Notes: generated by a model not told the origin, from the sequence alone. A stretch of DNA of 64,000 bases from Luteibacter rhizovicinus (GCF_004342265.1 NZ_SMCS01000001.1:496001-560000), one strand, 5' to 3'. Counted from the first letter of the stretch, positions 1-11,241 are shown. Translations and numbers: made by a program.

Positions 1-533
1 CAGTCGAACAGCGCATCGATGTCCTGGCCGAACCATACGCCGTCGCGCTGTTCCGCGCGTACGAAACCTTCGGCCACCATGTGATCCATGCTGGCGGACA
101 GTTGCGAATAGAAACCGCGCACGTCGAGGAACGCACAAGGGTAGGCATGCAGGCCGAGTTGCGCCCAGGTGAGCATCTCGAACATCTCGTCCATCGTGCC
201 GAAGCCGCCGGGCAGGGCGACGAAGGCCTGGGACAGTTCGTACATGCGCGTCTTGCGCTGGTGCATCGTCTCGACAACATGCAGCTCGGAAAGCCCCTTG
301 TGCGCGACTTCCTTTTCGACCAGTTGCCGAGGAATCACGCCGATAACGCGGCCGCCCGCGGCGAGCACCGAGTCGGCGACGATGCCCATGAGGCCGACCT
401 TGCCGCCGCCATACACAAGGGCGATGCCCTCATCGGCAAGACGCTTGCCGAAGGCGGCGGCCTTCTCCGCGTACTCGGGATGCGTACCGCTGTTCGAGCC
501 GCAGTACACGCAAAGGGATTTGATGTCGTGCAT
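1..533 (-). CDS. LOG family protein (cytokinin-riboside 5'-monophosphate phosphoribohydrolase-like), 3' end outside window
   Basis: The minus-strand frame starts with ATG at 531-533 (MHDIKSLCVYCGSNSGTHPE) and is still open at base 1, so about 177 residues are visible and the C-terminus is missing. It shows the Rossmann-like LOG signature: an N-terminal VYCGS segment, YGGGKVGLMG near residue 40, and the PGGFGTMDE motif near residue 117, which carries the family's catalytic and nucleotide-binding residues. Characterised members release free cytokinin base or AMP-related nucleobases by cleaving the N-glycosidic bond of nucleoside monophosphates. The bacterial role is often unclear, so only the family is firm. 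It lies downstream of lpd on the same strand but behind a terminator, so it is probably a separate transcription unit. Confidence 0.9.
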   Translation of the reverse strand, partial: MHDIKSLCVYCGSNSGTHPEYAEKAAAFGKRLADEGIALVYGGGKVGLMGIVADSVLAAGGRVIGVIPRQLVEKEVAHKGLSELHVVETMHQRKTRMYELSQAFVALPGGFGTMDEMFEMLTWAQLGLHAYPCAFLDVRGFYSQLSASMDHMVAEGFVRAEQRDGVWFGQDIDALFD

Positions 534-544
534 GGGTAACTCCG

Positions 545-584
545 TAAAAAGAAGAGCCCGCCCATGCAGGGCATGAGCGGGCTC
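545..584 (-). terminator. Rho-independent terminator after lpd
   Basis: On the minus strand an 8-bp GC stem (GAGCCCGC at 577-584 pairing with GCGGGCTC at 554-561) is followed by TTCTTTTT. It lies 20 bases past the lpd stop codon and should end the sucA-sucB-lpd transcript before the LOG gene. Confidence 0.8.
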
Positions 585-603
585 GGTATCGCGAACGCTG
601 CTA

Positions 604-2133
<1,530 letters not shown>

Positions 2134-3339
2134 TTACAGGCCTAGGAGCATCCGCTGCGGGTTTTCCAGCTGGTTCTTGATGTCCACCAGGAACAGCACG
2201 GCGTCGCGGCCGTCGATGATGCGGTGATCGTAGCTGAGCGCGATGTACATCATCGGCGCGGCGACGATCTGGCCGTTCTCGACCACCGGGCGCTCCTTGA
2301 TCGTGTGCATGCCGAGGATGGCGCTCTGAGGCGGGTTCACGATGGGCGTGGACAGCAGCGAACCGAAGGTGCCGCCGTTGGTGATGGTGAACGTGCCGCC
2401 CTGGAGGTCGTCCAGACCGAGCTTGCCGTCACGGGCCTTCTTGGCGTAACCGATGATGCCCTTCTCGACATCGGCGAAGCTCATGTCCTGCACGTCGCGC
2501 AGCACCGGCGTCACCAGACCCTTTTCGGTCGACACGGCGATCGAGATGTCCTGGTAGCCGTGATAGATGATGTCGCTGCCGTCGACCGAGGCGTTGACCA
2601 CCGGGTAGCGCTTCAGCGCTTCGGTAGCGGCCTTCACGAAGAAGCTCATGAAACCGAGCTTCACGCCGTTGGCCTTTTCGAACTGCTCGCCCAGGCTCTT
2701 GCGGAGCTTGACGACTTCGGCGAGGTTCACCTCGTTGAACGAGGTCAGCATCGCGATCGAGTTCTTCGACTGCATCAGGCGCTCGGCGATGCGCGTACGG
2801 ATACGCGTCATCGGCACGCGCTCTTCCGGACGCGAACCCGGCGTCGGCTTGGCGGCCGGAGCGGCTGCTGCCGGAGCGGCGGTGCCACCGGACTTGCCGT
2901 AATTGACGAGGTCTTCCTTGGTCACGCGGCCATCGCGGCCCGTACCGGCGACCTTCGACGGGTCGATGCCTTCCTCGGTGGCGACGCGACGGCCGGCCGG
3001 GGACAGTTCGTCGACGCCCGCCGGAGCGGATTTGGCGTCGGCCTTCGGCGCGGCGGCCGCGGCCGGCTTGGCTTCCGCCGCGGCCGGAGCGGCGGCAACG
3101 GCACCTTCCTCGATCACCGCGATGACCTGCGCGCTGGTGACGGTGGAGCCTTCGGCGAACTTGATTTCCTTCAGCACGCCGTCGACGGGCGAGGGTACTT
3201 CGAGCACGACCTTATCGGTCTCGAGGTCGAGGAGGTTCTCGTCGCGCTTGACCGCGTCGCCGGCTTTCTTGTGCCACGTGGCGATAAGAGCGTCGGAGAC
3301 GGACTCGGGCAAGACCGGGACTTTGACTTCGATGGACAT
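2134..3339 (-). CDS. sucB: 2-oxoglutarate dehydrogenase E2, dihydrolipoyllysine succinyltransferase
   Basis: Core E2 enzyme that transfers the succinyl group from lipoyl-lysine to CoA in the TCA cycle. The 401-residue protein has one N-terminal lipoyl domain with Lys-43 in [11 protein letters not shown]. An Ala/Pro-rich linker follows, then a peripheral subunit-binding domain at about residues 108-140 ([20 protein letters not shown]). The C-terminal acyltransferase domain ends with DHRIIDG, where His-372 and Asp-376 are the catalytic pair. The start is ATG at 3337-3339, where the product begins [13 protein letters not shown]. Upstream in-frame codons are low-complexity and overlap sucA. It begins 7 bases after the sucA stop, so the two are cotranscribed. 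Confidence 0.97.
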   Translation of the reverse strand: MSIEVKVPVLPESVSDALIATWHKKAGDAVKRDENLLDLETDKVVLEVPSPVDGVLKEIKFAEGSTVTSAQVIAVIEEGAVAAAPAAAEAKPAAAAAPKADAKSAPAGVDELSPAGRRVATEEGIDPSKVAGTGRDGRVTKEDLVNYGKSGGTAAPAAAAPAAKPTPGSRPEERVPMTRIRTRIAERLMQSKNSIAMLTSFNEVNLAEVVKLRKSLGEQFEKANGVKLGFMSFFVKAATEALKRYPVVNASVDGSDIIYHGYQDISIAVSTEKGLVTPVLRDVQDMSFADVEKGIIGYAKKARDGKLGLDDLQGGTFTITNGGTFGSLLSTPIVNPPQSAILGMHTIKERPVVENGQIVAAPMMYIALSYDHRIIDGRDAVLFLVDIKNQLENPQRMLLGL

Positions 3340-3346
3340 GCTTGTC

Positions 3347-6193
3347 TTACTCCGCTGCGTGATCGGTGCCGACGGGCGCCGCGAGCGCCTGCTCGACGAG
3401 CGCCGCCTGTTCGGCGACATGGGAATTGAGATGACCTGCGGCCGGTGCGGCGGAGCGCGCGCGTCCCGCGTACGAGAGGCTGTGCTTGGCGCCGATGCAG
3501 GCCTGCAGGTGGTGACGGATCTGGAACCATGCGCCCTGGTTCATCGGTTCTTCCTGGCACCAGATCACTTCCTTGGCGGAGGTGTACTTGTCCAGTTCGG
3601 CCGTGACTTCGTCGCGCGGGAACGGATACAGCTGTTCGACACGCACGATGGCGACGTCGTTGATTTCGCGCTTCGTCGCTTCCTCGAGCAGGTCGTAATA
3701 GACCTTGCCCGAACAGAACACCACGCGCTTGACCTTCTTGGCGGCCAGTTCGCGATGCTCGGGGATGACCAGCTGGAACCGGCCCTTCGCCAGTTCGTCC
3801 AGCGAGGACACCGCCATCTTGTGACGGAGCAGCGATTTTGGCGTCATGACGATCAGCGGCTTGCGCACCGGGCGCACCTGCTGACGACGGATCATGTGGA
3901 AAGCCTGCGCCGGCGTGGTCGGCACGCAGACCTGCATGTTGTCGACCGCGCACAGCTGGAGGAAGCGCTCGAGGCGTGCCGAGGAATGCTCGGGACCCTG
4001 GCCTTCGTAGCCGTGCGGCAGGAACAGCGTCAGACCGCAGAGGCGATCCCACTTGGCTTCGCCGGAGCTGATGAACTGGTCGATGACGACCTGGGCACCG
4101 TTGGCGAAGTCGCCGAACTGGCCTTCCCAGATGTTGAGCTGATCGGGCGAGGTCGTGGATTCGCCGTACTCGAACGCCATGACGGCTTCTTCGCTGAGCA
4201 GCGAGTCGACGATTTCGACGCGCGCATCCGGACGGACCTTCGACAACGGCATGTACGTGTTGTCGGTGTTCTGGTCGTGCAGGACGGCGTGGCGATGGAA
4301 GAACGTGCCGCGGCCGGAGTCCTGGCCGACCAGACGCAGGTCGTTGCCTTCCTTCAGTAGCGTGGCGTACGCGAGGTTCTCGGCGAAGCCCCAGTCGCCC
4401 GGCAGTTCGCCGGCTGCCATCTTGCGACGGTCGTCGTAGATTTTCGCGACGCGCGGATGCAGCGTGACGTCGGACGGCACGTCGAGGATGACGTCGAGCA
4501 GCTTCGACAGTTCCGCACGGGGCACGCCCGTGTCGACGACCATCGACAGCTTGTTCTTCTGGAAGCGGGTCCAGTCGACCGGGATGTCGCGCGTCGGATT
4601 CGGATTGATCGCAATCAGCGGCTCGCCCTTTTCGAGGCGTGCGCGGTAGTCGTCGAGCATCTTCTGGCCGTCGTCGGCACCGATGGCCGATTCCTTGACC
4701 AGACGCTGGGCGTAAAGGTCGCGGGTGGTCGGCCGCTTGCGGATGATCTGGTACATCAGCGGCTGCGTTGCCGCCGGCTCGTCGGCTTCGTTATGGCCGT
4801 GGCGGCGGTAGCAGACGAGGTCGACCACGACGTCTTTCTTGAATTCCTTGCGGAATTCATAGGCCAGACGCGTGACCTGGATGACGGCTTCCGGATCGTC
4901 GCCGTTCACGTGGAAGACCGGCGCGTTGACCATCTTCGCCAGATCGGTGCAGTACAGCGTCGACCGCGCGTCGTCGGGCTTGGACGTCGTGAAGCCGACC
5001 TGGTTGTTGACGACGAGGTGCAGCGTGCCGCCGATGGCGAAACCGCGCGCCTGCGACATCTGCATCAGTTCCATGCCGACGCCCTGGCCCGCGAAAGCCG
5101 CGTCGCCGTGGATGAGGATGGCGATGGACTTGTCGTGCGCGGTGTCGCCGCGACGGCACTGGCGCGCATGTACCGAGCCCGCGACCACCGGATTGACGAT
5201 TTCCAGATGCGACGGATTGAACGCCAGCGCGACGTGCACACCGCCGTTGGGCGTTTTGACGTCGGCCGAGAAGCCCATGTGGTACTTCACGTCGCCCGAG
5301 TGGATGGCGTCGTCGACGTGCTCGAACTTGCCTTCGAACTCGTTGAACAGCTGGCCTGGCGGCTTGCCGAGGATGTTCACCAGCACGTTCAGGCGGCCAC
5401 GATGGGCCATGCCGATCACGAGTTCCTTGACACCGTTGTCGCCGCCCGCACGGACGATGTCGTCGACCATGGGAATCAGGCTGTCGCCGCCTTCCAGCGA
5501 GAAGCGCTTCTGGCCGACGTACTTGGTGTGCAGGTAGCGCTCGAGGCCTTCGGCCGCGGTCAGCGCTTCGAGGACGCGGACCTTTTCCTTCTTGTCGAGA
5601 CCCGGATTGCCGCTGGCTTTCTCGAGGCGCGAGTAGATCCAGCGGCGCTGGTCGTGGTCGCTGATGTACATGAACTCGGCGCCGACGGTGCCGGTGTAGA
5701 TCTTTTTCAGGCGTGTGAGCAGGTCGCGCAGCTTCATGCGCTGACCGCCGCCGGCGAAGGTGCCGGCGTCGAATTCGGTGTCGAAATCCGCTTCGCTGAG
5801 GCCATGGAACGCGAGGCCCAGATCCGGGGCGTCGACCGAAGGAACGGTCAGACCGAGGGGATCGAGGTCGGCGGCGAGATGGCCGCGCGAGCGATAAGCG
5901 GTGAGCAGGCGCAGCACGCCGGCCTGTTTCTGGGCGTATGCGTCGTTGCCGGGAGCGGCGACGACGGTCGCCGTGCGGCGCTGGCGCTGCGCGGCTTCGA
6001 TACGGGCGATGGCATCCGAGTGGGGGACGTCGCCGGCCTCGCGGCCCTTGAACGATTTGAAATACGAGTCCCATTCGGTGGGGACCGAGACGGCATCTGC
6101 CAGCCAGGACTCGTAAATCTGCTCGACGTAGTCGGCGTTACCGCCGGCGAGCTGGGAGGATTCGGAAAACTCGCGGATCAAATTTGCGCTCAC
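3347..6193 (-). CDS. sucA: 2-oxoglutarate dehydrogenase E1 component
   Basis: Thiamine-diphosphate enzyme that decarboxylates 2-oxoglutarate and succinylates the E2 lipoyl group. The 948-residue length is normal for the family. The N-terminus carries the [18 protein letters not shown] segment typical of SucA. The ThDP region contains [11 protein letters not shown] near residue 255, and [14 protein letters not shown] follows. The start is probably GTG at 6191-6193 (product [19 protein letters not shown]), preceded only by a weak GGTGGT. The longer frame to 6322 has an N-terminus unlike any SucA. It is first gene of sucA-sucB-lpd. Confidence 0.95.
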   Translation of the reverse strand: MSANLIREFSESSQLAGGNADYVEQIYESWLADAVSVPTEWDSYFKSFKGREAGDVPHSDAIARIEAAQRQRRTATVVAAPGNDAYAQKQAGVLRLLTAYRSRGHLAADLDPLGLTVPSVDAPDLGLAFHGLSEADFDTEFDAGTFAGGGQRMKLRDLLTRLKKIYTGTVGAEFMYISDHDQRRWIYSRLEKASGNPGLDKKEKVRVLEALTAAEGLERYLHTKYVGQKRFSLEGGDSLIPMVDDIVRAGGDNGVKELVIGMAHRGRLNVLVNILGKPPGQLFNEFEGKFEHVDDAIHSGDVKYHMGFSADVKTPNGGVHVALAFNPSHLEIVNPVVAGSVHARQCRRGDTAHDKSIAILIHGDAAFAGQGVGMELMQMSQARGFAIGGTLHLVVNNQVGFTTSKPDDARSTLYCTDLAKMVNAPVFHVNGDDPEAVIQVTRLAYEFRKEFKKDVVVDLVCYRRHGHNEADEPAATQPLMYQIIRKRPTTRDLYAQRLVKESAIGADDGQKMLDDYRARLEKGEPLIAINPNPTRDIPVDWTRFQKNKLSMVVDTGVPRAELSKLLDVILDVPSDVTLHPRVAKIYDDRRKMAAGELPGDWGFAENLAYATLLKEGNDLRLVGQDSGRGTFFHRHAVLHDQNTDNTYMPLSKVRPDARVEIVDSLLSEEAVMAFEYGESTTSPDQLNIWEGQFGDFANGAQVVIDQFISSGEAKWDRLCGLTLFLPHGYEGQGPEHSSARLERFLQLCAVDNMQVCVPTTPAQAFHMIRRQQVRPVRKPLIVMTPKSLLRHKMAVSSLDELAKGRFQLVIPEHRELAAKKVKRVVFCSGKVYYDLLEEATKREINDVAIVRVEQLYPFPRDEVTAELDKYTSAKEVIWCQEEPMNQGAWFQIRHHLQACIGAKHSLSYAGRARSAAPAAGHLNSHVAEQAALVEQALAAPVGTDHAAE

Positions 6194-6266
6194 GTCACCA
6201 CCGGCACACACGGGGAAATGGCTCGCCGACCATCGAGGCACACGGATGACGGCAAAGAATCCGTTA

Positions 6267-6297
6267 ATTATAGCTCCCCGTTGCTGCGTCGCGCCAA
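6267..6297 (-). promoter_or_regulatory. Putative sigma-70 promoter for sucA-sucB-lpd
   Basis: On the minus strand a perfect TATAAT lies at 6267-6272. A TTGGCG -35-like hexamer lies at 6292-6297, with a longer than ideal 19-base spacer. The gap of about 118 bases before sucA has no other strong candidate. The -10 box is clear, the -35 box less so. Confidence 0.5.
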
Positions 6298-6311
6298 CTT
6301 CTATCTCGTTC

Positions 6312-6806
6312 CTAGATACCAAGTGGTCTTATTTCCCACGCGGCTTCCGAGCGCTCCCACACTTCGTCGAAATAACCCTGCAAATGCGAGGCTTCACCGA
6401 GGGCGTCGAGGTGTCCGCGGGCTTCGTACCGGGAGGCCAGTGGCCTGAACAGAAAGCCACTGGCGTTGTCGGTGACGAAGGCGGACGGGTAACGCAGATC
6501 GGCTTCCTCGGTCGGCACCCGGATGGCGATGGCCGAAGGAAGGCGCTGGGCGAGCAGGATCAGCCGGTGCGATTCGCGCAGGGCGCGCACGGCGTCATGG
6601 GTCAGAATGCGGATGGATGCCCGTCGACCGCTGGTGGCGATCCGGCGTACCGAGGTCAGGATGGCCTCGCTTTCGAGCACGCCGCCCTCGAGTATGGGCA
6701 GATAAATACACAGACGATGCCGGGTCCGATCCAGAAGCCGCTGGTGGGCGAGGTCGAGACTCGCCCGATCCCCGGCCGCCAGCACGGCATCGTCCGCGGG
6801 GCTCAC
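6312..6806 (-). CDS. Conserved hypothetical protein coupled to roxA
   Basis: A 164-residue protein beginning MSPADDAVLAAGDRASLDLA from a GTG at 6804-6806. This GTG overlaps the roxA stop by four bases (GTGA), so translation is probably coupled. The body has an alternating beta/alpha pattern (RHRLCIYLPIL, RRASIRILTH, IRVPTEEADL, FVTDNASGFLFR) reminiscent of phospholipase-D-like or receiver-like alpha/beta folds. No catalytic HKD or aspartate motif is evident. It resembles small unnamed proteins that accompany cupin oxygenases in related genomes, possibly the DUF7931 group. I cannot assign a function. The linkage to a ribosomal hydroxylase suggests a translation-related or nucleic-acid role, which is inference. 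Confidence 0.75.
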   Translation of the reverse strand: MSPADDAVLAAGDRASLDLAHQRLLDRTRHRLCIYLPILEGGVLESEAILTSVRRIATSGRRASIRILTHDAVRALRESHRLILLAQRLPSAIAIRVPTEEADLRYPSAFVTDNASGFLFRPLASRYEARGHLDALGEASHLQGYFDEVWERSEAAWEIRPLGI

Positions 6807-7996
6807 CGACGGCGACCCTTCTGGATGGCGAGGTGGCCATCGTTGATCAAGGTCAGGACCAGCTCGCGATCCGCCGCCTTTACATGGTCGAGGCTTCGCT
6901 CGCGGCACAGCCGTTCGGCCAGGTCGGACGAGCAGGGGTAGGCGTGGCCACTTACATATAGTGTGGCGCCCTTGCGCTGACGTACCCACGCGAGACGGGC
7001 CCATGGATGCCGCAGCACACGTGCGCCGGCATCCAGCGCCTTGTCGAATGCCGCCCGGGTCGACGCCTTCGGCGGTGCCGAGGCGTTCTGGGCATTGCGG
7101 TAACGGGTAATGAACCGGGCGAACCAGTCCGCCAGCAGGTCGCGGTCCAGTGCCGCGGCGAAGGGCAGGGCCTGGCGGATGCGGTTGATCGCCGCCACGT
7201 CGATTTCGCCGGCATGCTTCGCGGGGCTGAGGTCCGGGTCCGTATAGCGCAATTCTTCGGGCATGCGTTCGGCGAGGAAGTCGGCCAGATCGCCGGTCAG
7301 TTCGGCCTGCGACGGTGCGCGCATGCCGACCGACAGCGTCATGCAGTTGCCGATCGCCACGCCGTCGTGCGGGACGCCCGGCGGGATGTAAAGCATGTCG
7401 CCCGGCTCCAGCAGCCATTCGTGCGTGGGCTCGAAGACCTGAAGCTGTTTCAGTTCGACGTCGTTGCGGAAATCCAGCGGAGCGTCCGGGTCGTCGCTGA
7501 TGGCCCAGTGACGCTGCCCGATGCCCTGCAACAGGAATACGTCGTACTGGTCGACATGGGCGCCCACGCCGCCGCCGTCTTCGGCATAAGAGACCATGAT
7601 GTCGTCGACGCGCCAGCTCGGCAGGAAGTCGAACGTGCCCAGTAGCGCCGCCACGTCGGCGTCCCACTTGTCGACGTCCTGGACCAGCAGGGTCCAGTTG
7701 CTTTTCGGTGTCTTGCCGAATTCCTCTTCCTCGAACGGTCCCGTTTTCACCGTCCAGCGATCGCGTTTTTCGTCGTGAAAGATCAGCCGGGCCAGTGCCG
7801 CTTCCTCGCAAGCCAGGCCGGCCAGATCGTTCGGTTCGATCGGCGGCTCGAAATCGGGGAAGGCATTGCGGATAAGTAGCGGGCGTTTCTGCCAATAGTC
7901 GCGCAGGAACTGCGTGGAGCTCATGCCCAGCGGCTGCTTCGCGCTACCGCGTACTTCGATGGGGAGGGACTTGCGGGAGGGATTAGAAATGGCCAT
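6803..7996 (-). CDS. roxA: Cupin/JmjC ribosomal protein uL16 arginine 3-hydroxylase (RoxA/YcfD family)
   Basis: Fe(II)/2-oxoglutarate-dependent oxygenase. The characterised E. coli YcfD hydroxylates an arginine of ribosomal protein uL16. The 397-residue protein starts with the cupin_8 domain: SSTQFLRDYWQKRPLLIRNAF, then the HVD iron-binding pair in GGGVGAHVDQYDVFLLQ. The distal histidine is in IPPGVPHDG, and SVGMRAP is followed by a winged-helix-like C-terminal region. Length and motif order fit the YcfD family (about 370-400 residues). It is translationally coupled to the unknown gene at 6312-6806 and diverges from the cysteine synthase gene across 87 bases. The substrate is inferred from the family. 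Confidence 0.88.
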   Translation of the reverse strand: MAISNPSRKSLPIEVRGSAKQPLGMSSTQFLRDYWQKRPLLIRNAFPDFEPPIEPNDLAGLACEEAALARLIFHDEKRDRWTVKTGPFEEEEFGKTPKSNWTLLVQDVDKWDADVAALLGTFDFLPSWRVDDIMVSYAEDGGGVGAHVDQYDVFLLQGIGQRHWAISDDPDAPLDFRNDVELKQLQVFEPTHEWLLEPGDMLYIPPGVPHDGVAIGNCMTLSVGMRAPSQAELTGDLADFLAERMPEELRYTDPDLSPAKHAGEIDVAAINRIRQALPFAAALDRDLLADWFARFITRYRNAQNASAPPKASTRAAFDKALDAGARVLRHPWARLAWVRQRKGATLYVSGHAYPCSSDLAERLCRERSLDHVKAADRELVLTLINDGHLAIQKGRRR

Positions 7997-8083
7997 TCCC
8001 TATTGTAGCCTCCGAAGCGGTCGTCATCCTCACCGTTGCGGTGCATCATGGGCCGTCCATACGGCCGTCCGGAGTTTCCCACC

Positions 8084-9025
8084 ATGATCTACGACAGCAT
8101 TCTCGACACCATCGGCAATACGCCCGTCGTCCGCCTGCACCGACTGGCCCCCAAGGGCATTCATATCTATGTAAAGGTCGAATCGTTCAATCCGGCCGGA
8201 TCGGTCAAGGACCGGCTGGCGCTGGCGATCATCCTGGATGCCGAGCAGCGCGGCACGCTGAAGCCCGGGCAGACCGTCGTCGAGGCTACGTCGGGCAATA
8301 CCGGCGTGGCCCTGGCTGCCGTATGCGCGGCGCGCGGTTATCCGTTCGTGGCGGTGATGAGCGAAACCTTCTCGATCGAACGTCGCAAGCTGATCCGTGG
8401 GTATGGCGGCAAGGTCGTGCTGACGCCGGCCGCGGCCCGTGGCTCGGGCATGGTGAAGAAGGCGCTGGAACTGTCGGAAAAACACGGCTGGTTCCTGGCG
8501 CGGCAGTTCGAGAATCCGGCCAATCCCGCCTATCACCGCAATACGACGGCGCCGGAGATCCTTCGCGATTTCGCTGGTCGACGGCTCGACTACTTCGTGA
8601 CGGGCTGGGGCACGGGCGGCACGTTGACCGGTGTGGGCGAGGTGCTGAAGGTCGCCCGTCCCGAGGTGAAGATCATCGCCAGCGAGCCGGCCGGTGCCGC
8701 GCTGCTTTCAGGGGCCGAGTGGCAGCCGCACAAGATCCAGGGCTGGACGCCGGACTTCGTTCCCGCCGTGCTCAATCGCGATATCGCCGACAAGATCTTT
8801 CCGGTCGACGATGTGACGGCCCGCGATACGGCGCGTGCGCTGGCGCAGAAGGAAGGCATCTTCGTAGGTATTTCGGCGGGTGCGACGCTGGCCGCGGCGC
8901 TGGAAGTCGCGAAGACGGCGGAGCAGGGGGCGGTGCTGCTGGCGATGTTGCCCGATACGGGGGAGCGGTATCTGTCGACGTTCCTGTTCGAGGGGGTGAA
9001 CGAAGGGTCCGACGAGATCGAGTGA
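8084..9025 (+). CDS. cysK: O-acetylserine sulfhydrylase (cysteine synthase)
   Basis: PLP enzyme making cysteine from O-acetylserine and sulfide. The 313-residue protein has the PLP-lysine motif NPAGSVKDR (Lys-42) and the substrate loop TSGNTG near residue 70. The PLP-phosphate loop GWGTGGTLTG is near residue 180, and a C-terminal GISAG lies near residue 270. The HKIQG segment favours CysK over CysM, though the two are close. The start ATG at 8084 gives MIYDSILDTIGNTP, the usual N-terminus. The upstream in-frame ATG at 8036 would add an unrelated tail. It is monocistronic, with a palindromic repeat 41 bases after its stop. Confidence 0.92.
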   Translation: MIYDSILDTIGNTPVVRLHRLAPKGIHIYVKVESFNPAGSVKDRLALAIILDAEQRGTLKPGQTVVEATSGNTGVALAAVCAARGYPFVAVMSETFSIERRKLIRGYGGKVVLTPAAARGSGMVKKALELSEKHGWFLARQFENPANPAYHRNTTAPEILRDFAGRRLDYFVTGWGTGGTLTGVGEVLKVARPEVKIIASEPAGAALLSGAEWQPHKIQGWTPDFVPAVLNRDIADKIFPVDDVTARDTARALAQKEGIFVGISAGATLAAALEVAKTAEQGAVLLAMLPDTGERYLSTFLFEGVNEGSDEIE

Positions 9026-9066
9026 GAGACGGGCCCTGTTCGCGCAGGGCTCGTCCTTATGTGGTC

Positions 9067-9168
9067 GCTGCGGATTCCGGCGTTCGCCGGAATGACGGTG
9101 AGGGGGAGGTGGTTCGAGGGAATTTATATTCCCTCTACGTCATTCCGGTGAACGCCGGAATCCGCAGC
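9067..9168. repeat. Nested palindromic intergenic repeat (REPIN-like)
   Basis: Two 31-base arms (9067-9097 and 9138-9168) are inverted copies with one mismatch. Each arm contains its own small palindrome (ATTCCGGCGTTCGCCGGAAT type). A further 8-bp hairpin, GAGGGAAT/ATTCCCTC at 9116-9135, sits at the centre. It lies between the convergent cysteine synthase and agaR genes and may double as a bidirectional terminator. The layout matches paired REP sequences that are mobilised in trans by RAYT transposases. No transposase gene is present here. Confidence 0.85.
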
Positions 9169-9202
9169 CCCGGTCCATGGCAAGCGACACGGCGGACACC
9201 CG

Positions 9203-10003
9203 TCAGACCACCACCAACTCAGGCCCGCCCGCCTGCAACGCTTCGCGCATATCCGCCCCGACGCTGCTATCGGTAATCACCATGTCGATCTGCGCGAGCG
9301 GCGCGATGACCGACAGGCTGCGTTGACCCAGCTTCGAGGCGTCCAGCACGGCAATCGTGACTCGCGAAATACGGATCATCAGGGCATTGAGAGACGCTTC
9401 GAGCGGATCGGGCGTGGTGACGCCGACCTCCGGGTCGAGTCCGTCCACGCCGAGGAACAGCTTGTCGGCCGACAGTCGCGACAGCGCCTGTTCCGCGTCG
9501 GGTCCGACCAGCGAGTACGACGTCGGGCGCAACAGGCCACCCAGCATCATCACGCGCACGTTCGGTAAACCGGAAAGTTCGAGGGCGATATTGAGCGCGT
9601 TGGTCACGACAGTCAGCGACTCGAATTTCATGTGCCGGATGCAGCGCGCGATCTCCACCGTCGTCGTACCCGAATCCAGGATGATCGTCTCGCCGTCGCC
9701 GATCAGTTTTGCCGCCGCCTGGCCGATGCGTTGCTTCTGTGCGAGGTGACGGGTTTCCTTGATATTGAGCGGAATGTCCACGGACAGCGACGAGGCCGGA
9801 ATGGCGCCGCCGTGCGAGCGCACGAGGCTGCCGGTACGCGACAGCGCTTCGAGATCGTTGCGGATGGTCACCGAGGAGATGCCGAAGCGGCTGGCGAGTT
9901 CTTCCACCGTGCCACGACCGTACTGCTCGACGAAATCCACGATCAGCCGGCGTCGTTCCTCGACCAGCAATTTTTGCCCGGCTATCCCGGCCGTCCGATT
10001 CAT
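9203..10003 (-). CDS. agaR: DeoR/AgaR-family transcriptional regulator of the sugar locus
   Basis: The 266-residue protein has the DeoR architecture. An N-terminal helix-turn-helix (EERRRLIVDFVEQYGRGTVE, then SRFGISSVTIRNDLEAL) at about residues 16-60 is followed by a DeoR effector domain with the phosphosugar-sensing ILDSGTTT and VVTNALNIALEL segments. Family members usually repress sugar operons and are released by a phosphorylated sugar. AgaR of E. coli controls N-acetylgalactosamine and galactosamine genes. Its ATG at 10001-10003 overlaps the amidohydrolase stop (ATGA), making it the last gene of the aldolase-amidohydrolase-regulator operon. It probably controls both divergent arms of the locus. 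The symbol reflects family resemblance and context, not proven specificity. Confidence 0.85.
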   Translation of the reverse strand: MNRTAGIAGQKLLVEERRRLIVDFVEQYGRGTVEELASRFGISSVTIRNDLEALSRTGSLVRSHGGAIPASSLSVDIPLNIKETRHLAQKQRIGQAAAKLIGDGETIILDSGTTTVEIARCIRHMKFESLTVVTNALNIALELSGLPNVRVMMLGGLLRPTSYSLVGPDAEQALSRLSADKLFLGVDGLDPEVGVTTPDPLEASLNALMIRISRVTIAVLDASKLGQRSLSVIAPLAQIDMVITDSSVGADMREALQAGGPELVVV

Positions 10004-11241
10004 GTGGCGATCCCCAGCAGGCGTGCGGCGTTATCGTGATAGATCTTGCGCAGTATCGTATCGGAAAGCTTCAGTCCGTAGATCGACCAACGGCCTTGTG
10101 GCGGTACGTCGGCCGGCGCGTAGTCGAAGTATTCGTCGTCGGTTTCCAGGAAGCGATAGTAGATCTCATACAGCTCGTCGCAGAAAAGCTGCTGCGGCAC
10201 CTCGTTGCCCCACGGCGCCGGCACGGCGTCCGTGCCGAACATGATCCGGTCCTGGTAACGGTCGAAGAACGCCTGCGCCGCACGGGGCTGGCGGCCGAGC
10301 TCGCCGATACGGGCACTGATGTCGACCATGGTGTTGGGAAAGCGGTCCAGCGTGCGTGCCACTTCGGCAAGATGTTCCGCGTGGTTGCCCACATGCATCA
10401 GCGCGAAGGTGGTGCGCGGATGGCGGGCTATCATGCGGTCGCGTGCCGCCAGCAGTTCGGCATTGCCCGGGAACTGCGGTCCGTAGAACGACCAGTCGGG
10501 ATGCTGCGCAAGTTCTTCGTAGCGTTCGTTGGTCGCGTCGGCGGGAAGGAAGAACGCCTCCGGGTCGGATATGTGCAGGAAGACCGGCATGTCGTATCCC
10601 GCGCAGGCTTCCCACATGGGATCGAAACGAGCGTCGTCCACCGTCACCAGTTCGCCTTCGTCGACGCCTTCCCGAAGATAGAGGCCCAACGTTTTCAGCA
10701 GTTTCAGCCCGCGCGCACCGACGCGATGCGCGTGGTCGATCGCCTCGGCCTGGTGCTGCGGATAGTCCGGCTCGGCGAAGAGGCCGAACGACGGCTCCGT
10801 CAATGTCAGGAAGCGGCCGGGCGCGGCATGGTCGAACTGCGCTATCGCCGATTCCAGCCCCGCTCCGGTGCCACCGGTCAGGTTGACCAGGGTTTTCACA
10901 CCCTTGCGGTCCATGACCGGAAGCAAGGCATCGGGCGTGGCGAACACGTCGATGTCTTCGCCGACCGATACGCCGTTGCGCACGTCGCGCGTCCAGGTCA
11001 GGTGCGTATGCATGTCGATGACGGGGAAGCGCGGGCGTTCTACGCGTGTCGCCGGCAGGTGCAACATGCTGCGCGGCCGGAAGTCGCTCAGCGGCAATGA
11101 CGCCTTCTCCGTATCGGGCGCGGTGCTGAGCTGGTTTCTGCGCGGCGCGCCGAGAGGCGGCGCGCAACAGAATCCGGCCATGTGACATCCGCGCAGTCGC
11201 GGAGGCTTTGCGTGTGGTTCGCGCCGGCGCGTATGGATCAT
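10000..11241 (-). CDS. Amidohydrolase_2-family metal-dependent hydrolase
   Basis: A TIM-barrel hydrolase of about 413 residues. Visible metal or catalytic elements are DMHTHL, GARGLKLLKTLGL, VFLHISDPEAFF, FALMHVGNH and MFGTDAVPAP, in the order expected for Amidohydrolase_2 (PF04909) proteins. These act on lactones, carboxylates or amides, and the substrate cannot be read here. I chose ATG at 11241 because GAGGT lies six bases upstream. The conserved part begins only at LSDFRPRSMLHLP, so a start at 11181 is possible. It is followed by agaR with a 4-base overlap and preceded by the aldolase gene. Within a sugar locus it may be a lactonase or a sugar-ring hydrolase. It does not look like a NagA/AgaA deacetylase. 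Confidence 0.8.
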   Translation of the reverse strand: MIHTRRREPHAKPPRLRGCHMAGFCCAPPLGAPRRNQLSTAPDTEKASLPLSDFRPRSMLHLPATRVERPRFPVIDMHTHLTWTRDVRNGVSVGEDIDVFATPDALLPVMDRKGVKTLVNLTGGTGAGLESAIAQFDHAAPGRFLTLTEPSFGLFAEPDYPQHQAEAIDHAHRVGARGLKLLKTLGLYLREGVDEGELVTVDDARFDPMWEACAGYDMPVFLHISDPEAFFLPADATNERYEELAQHPDWSFYGPQFPGNAELLAARDRMIARHPRTTFALMHVGNHAEHLAEVARTLDRFPNTMVDISARIGELGRQPRAAQAFFDRYQDRIMFGTDAVPAPWGNEVPQQLFCDELYEIYYRFLETDDEYFDYAPADVPPQGRWSIYGLKLSDTILRKIYHDNAARLLGIAT

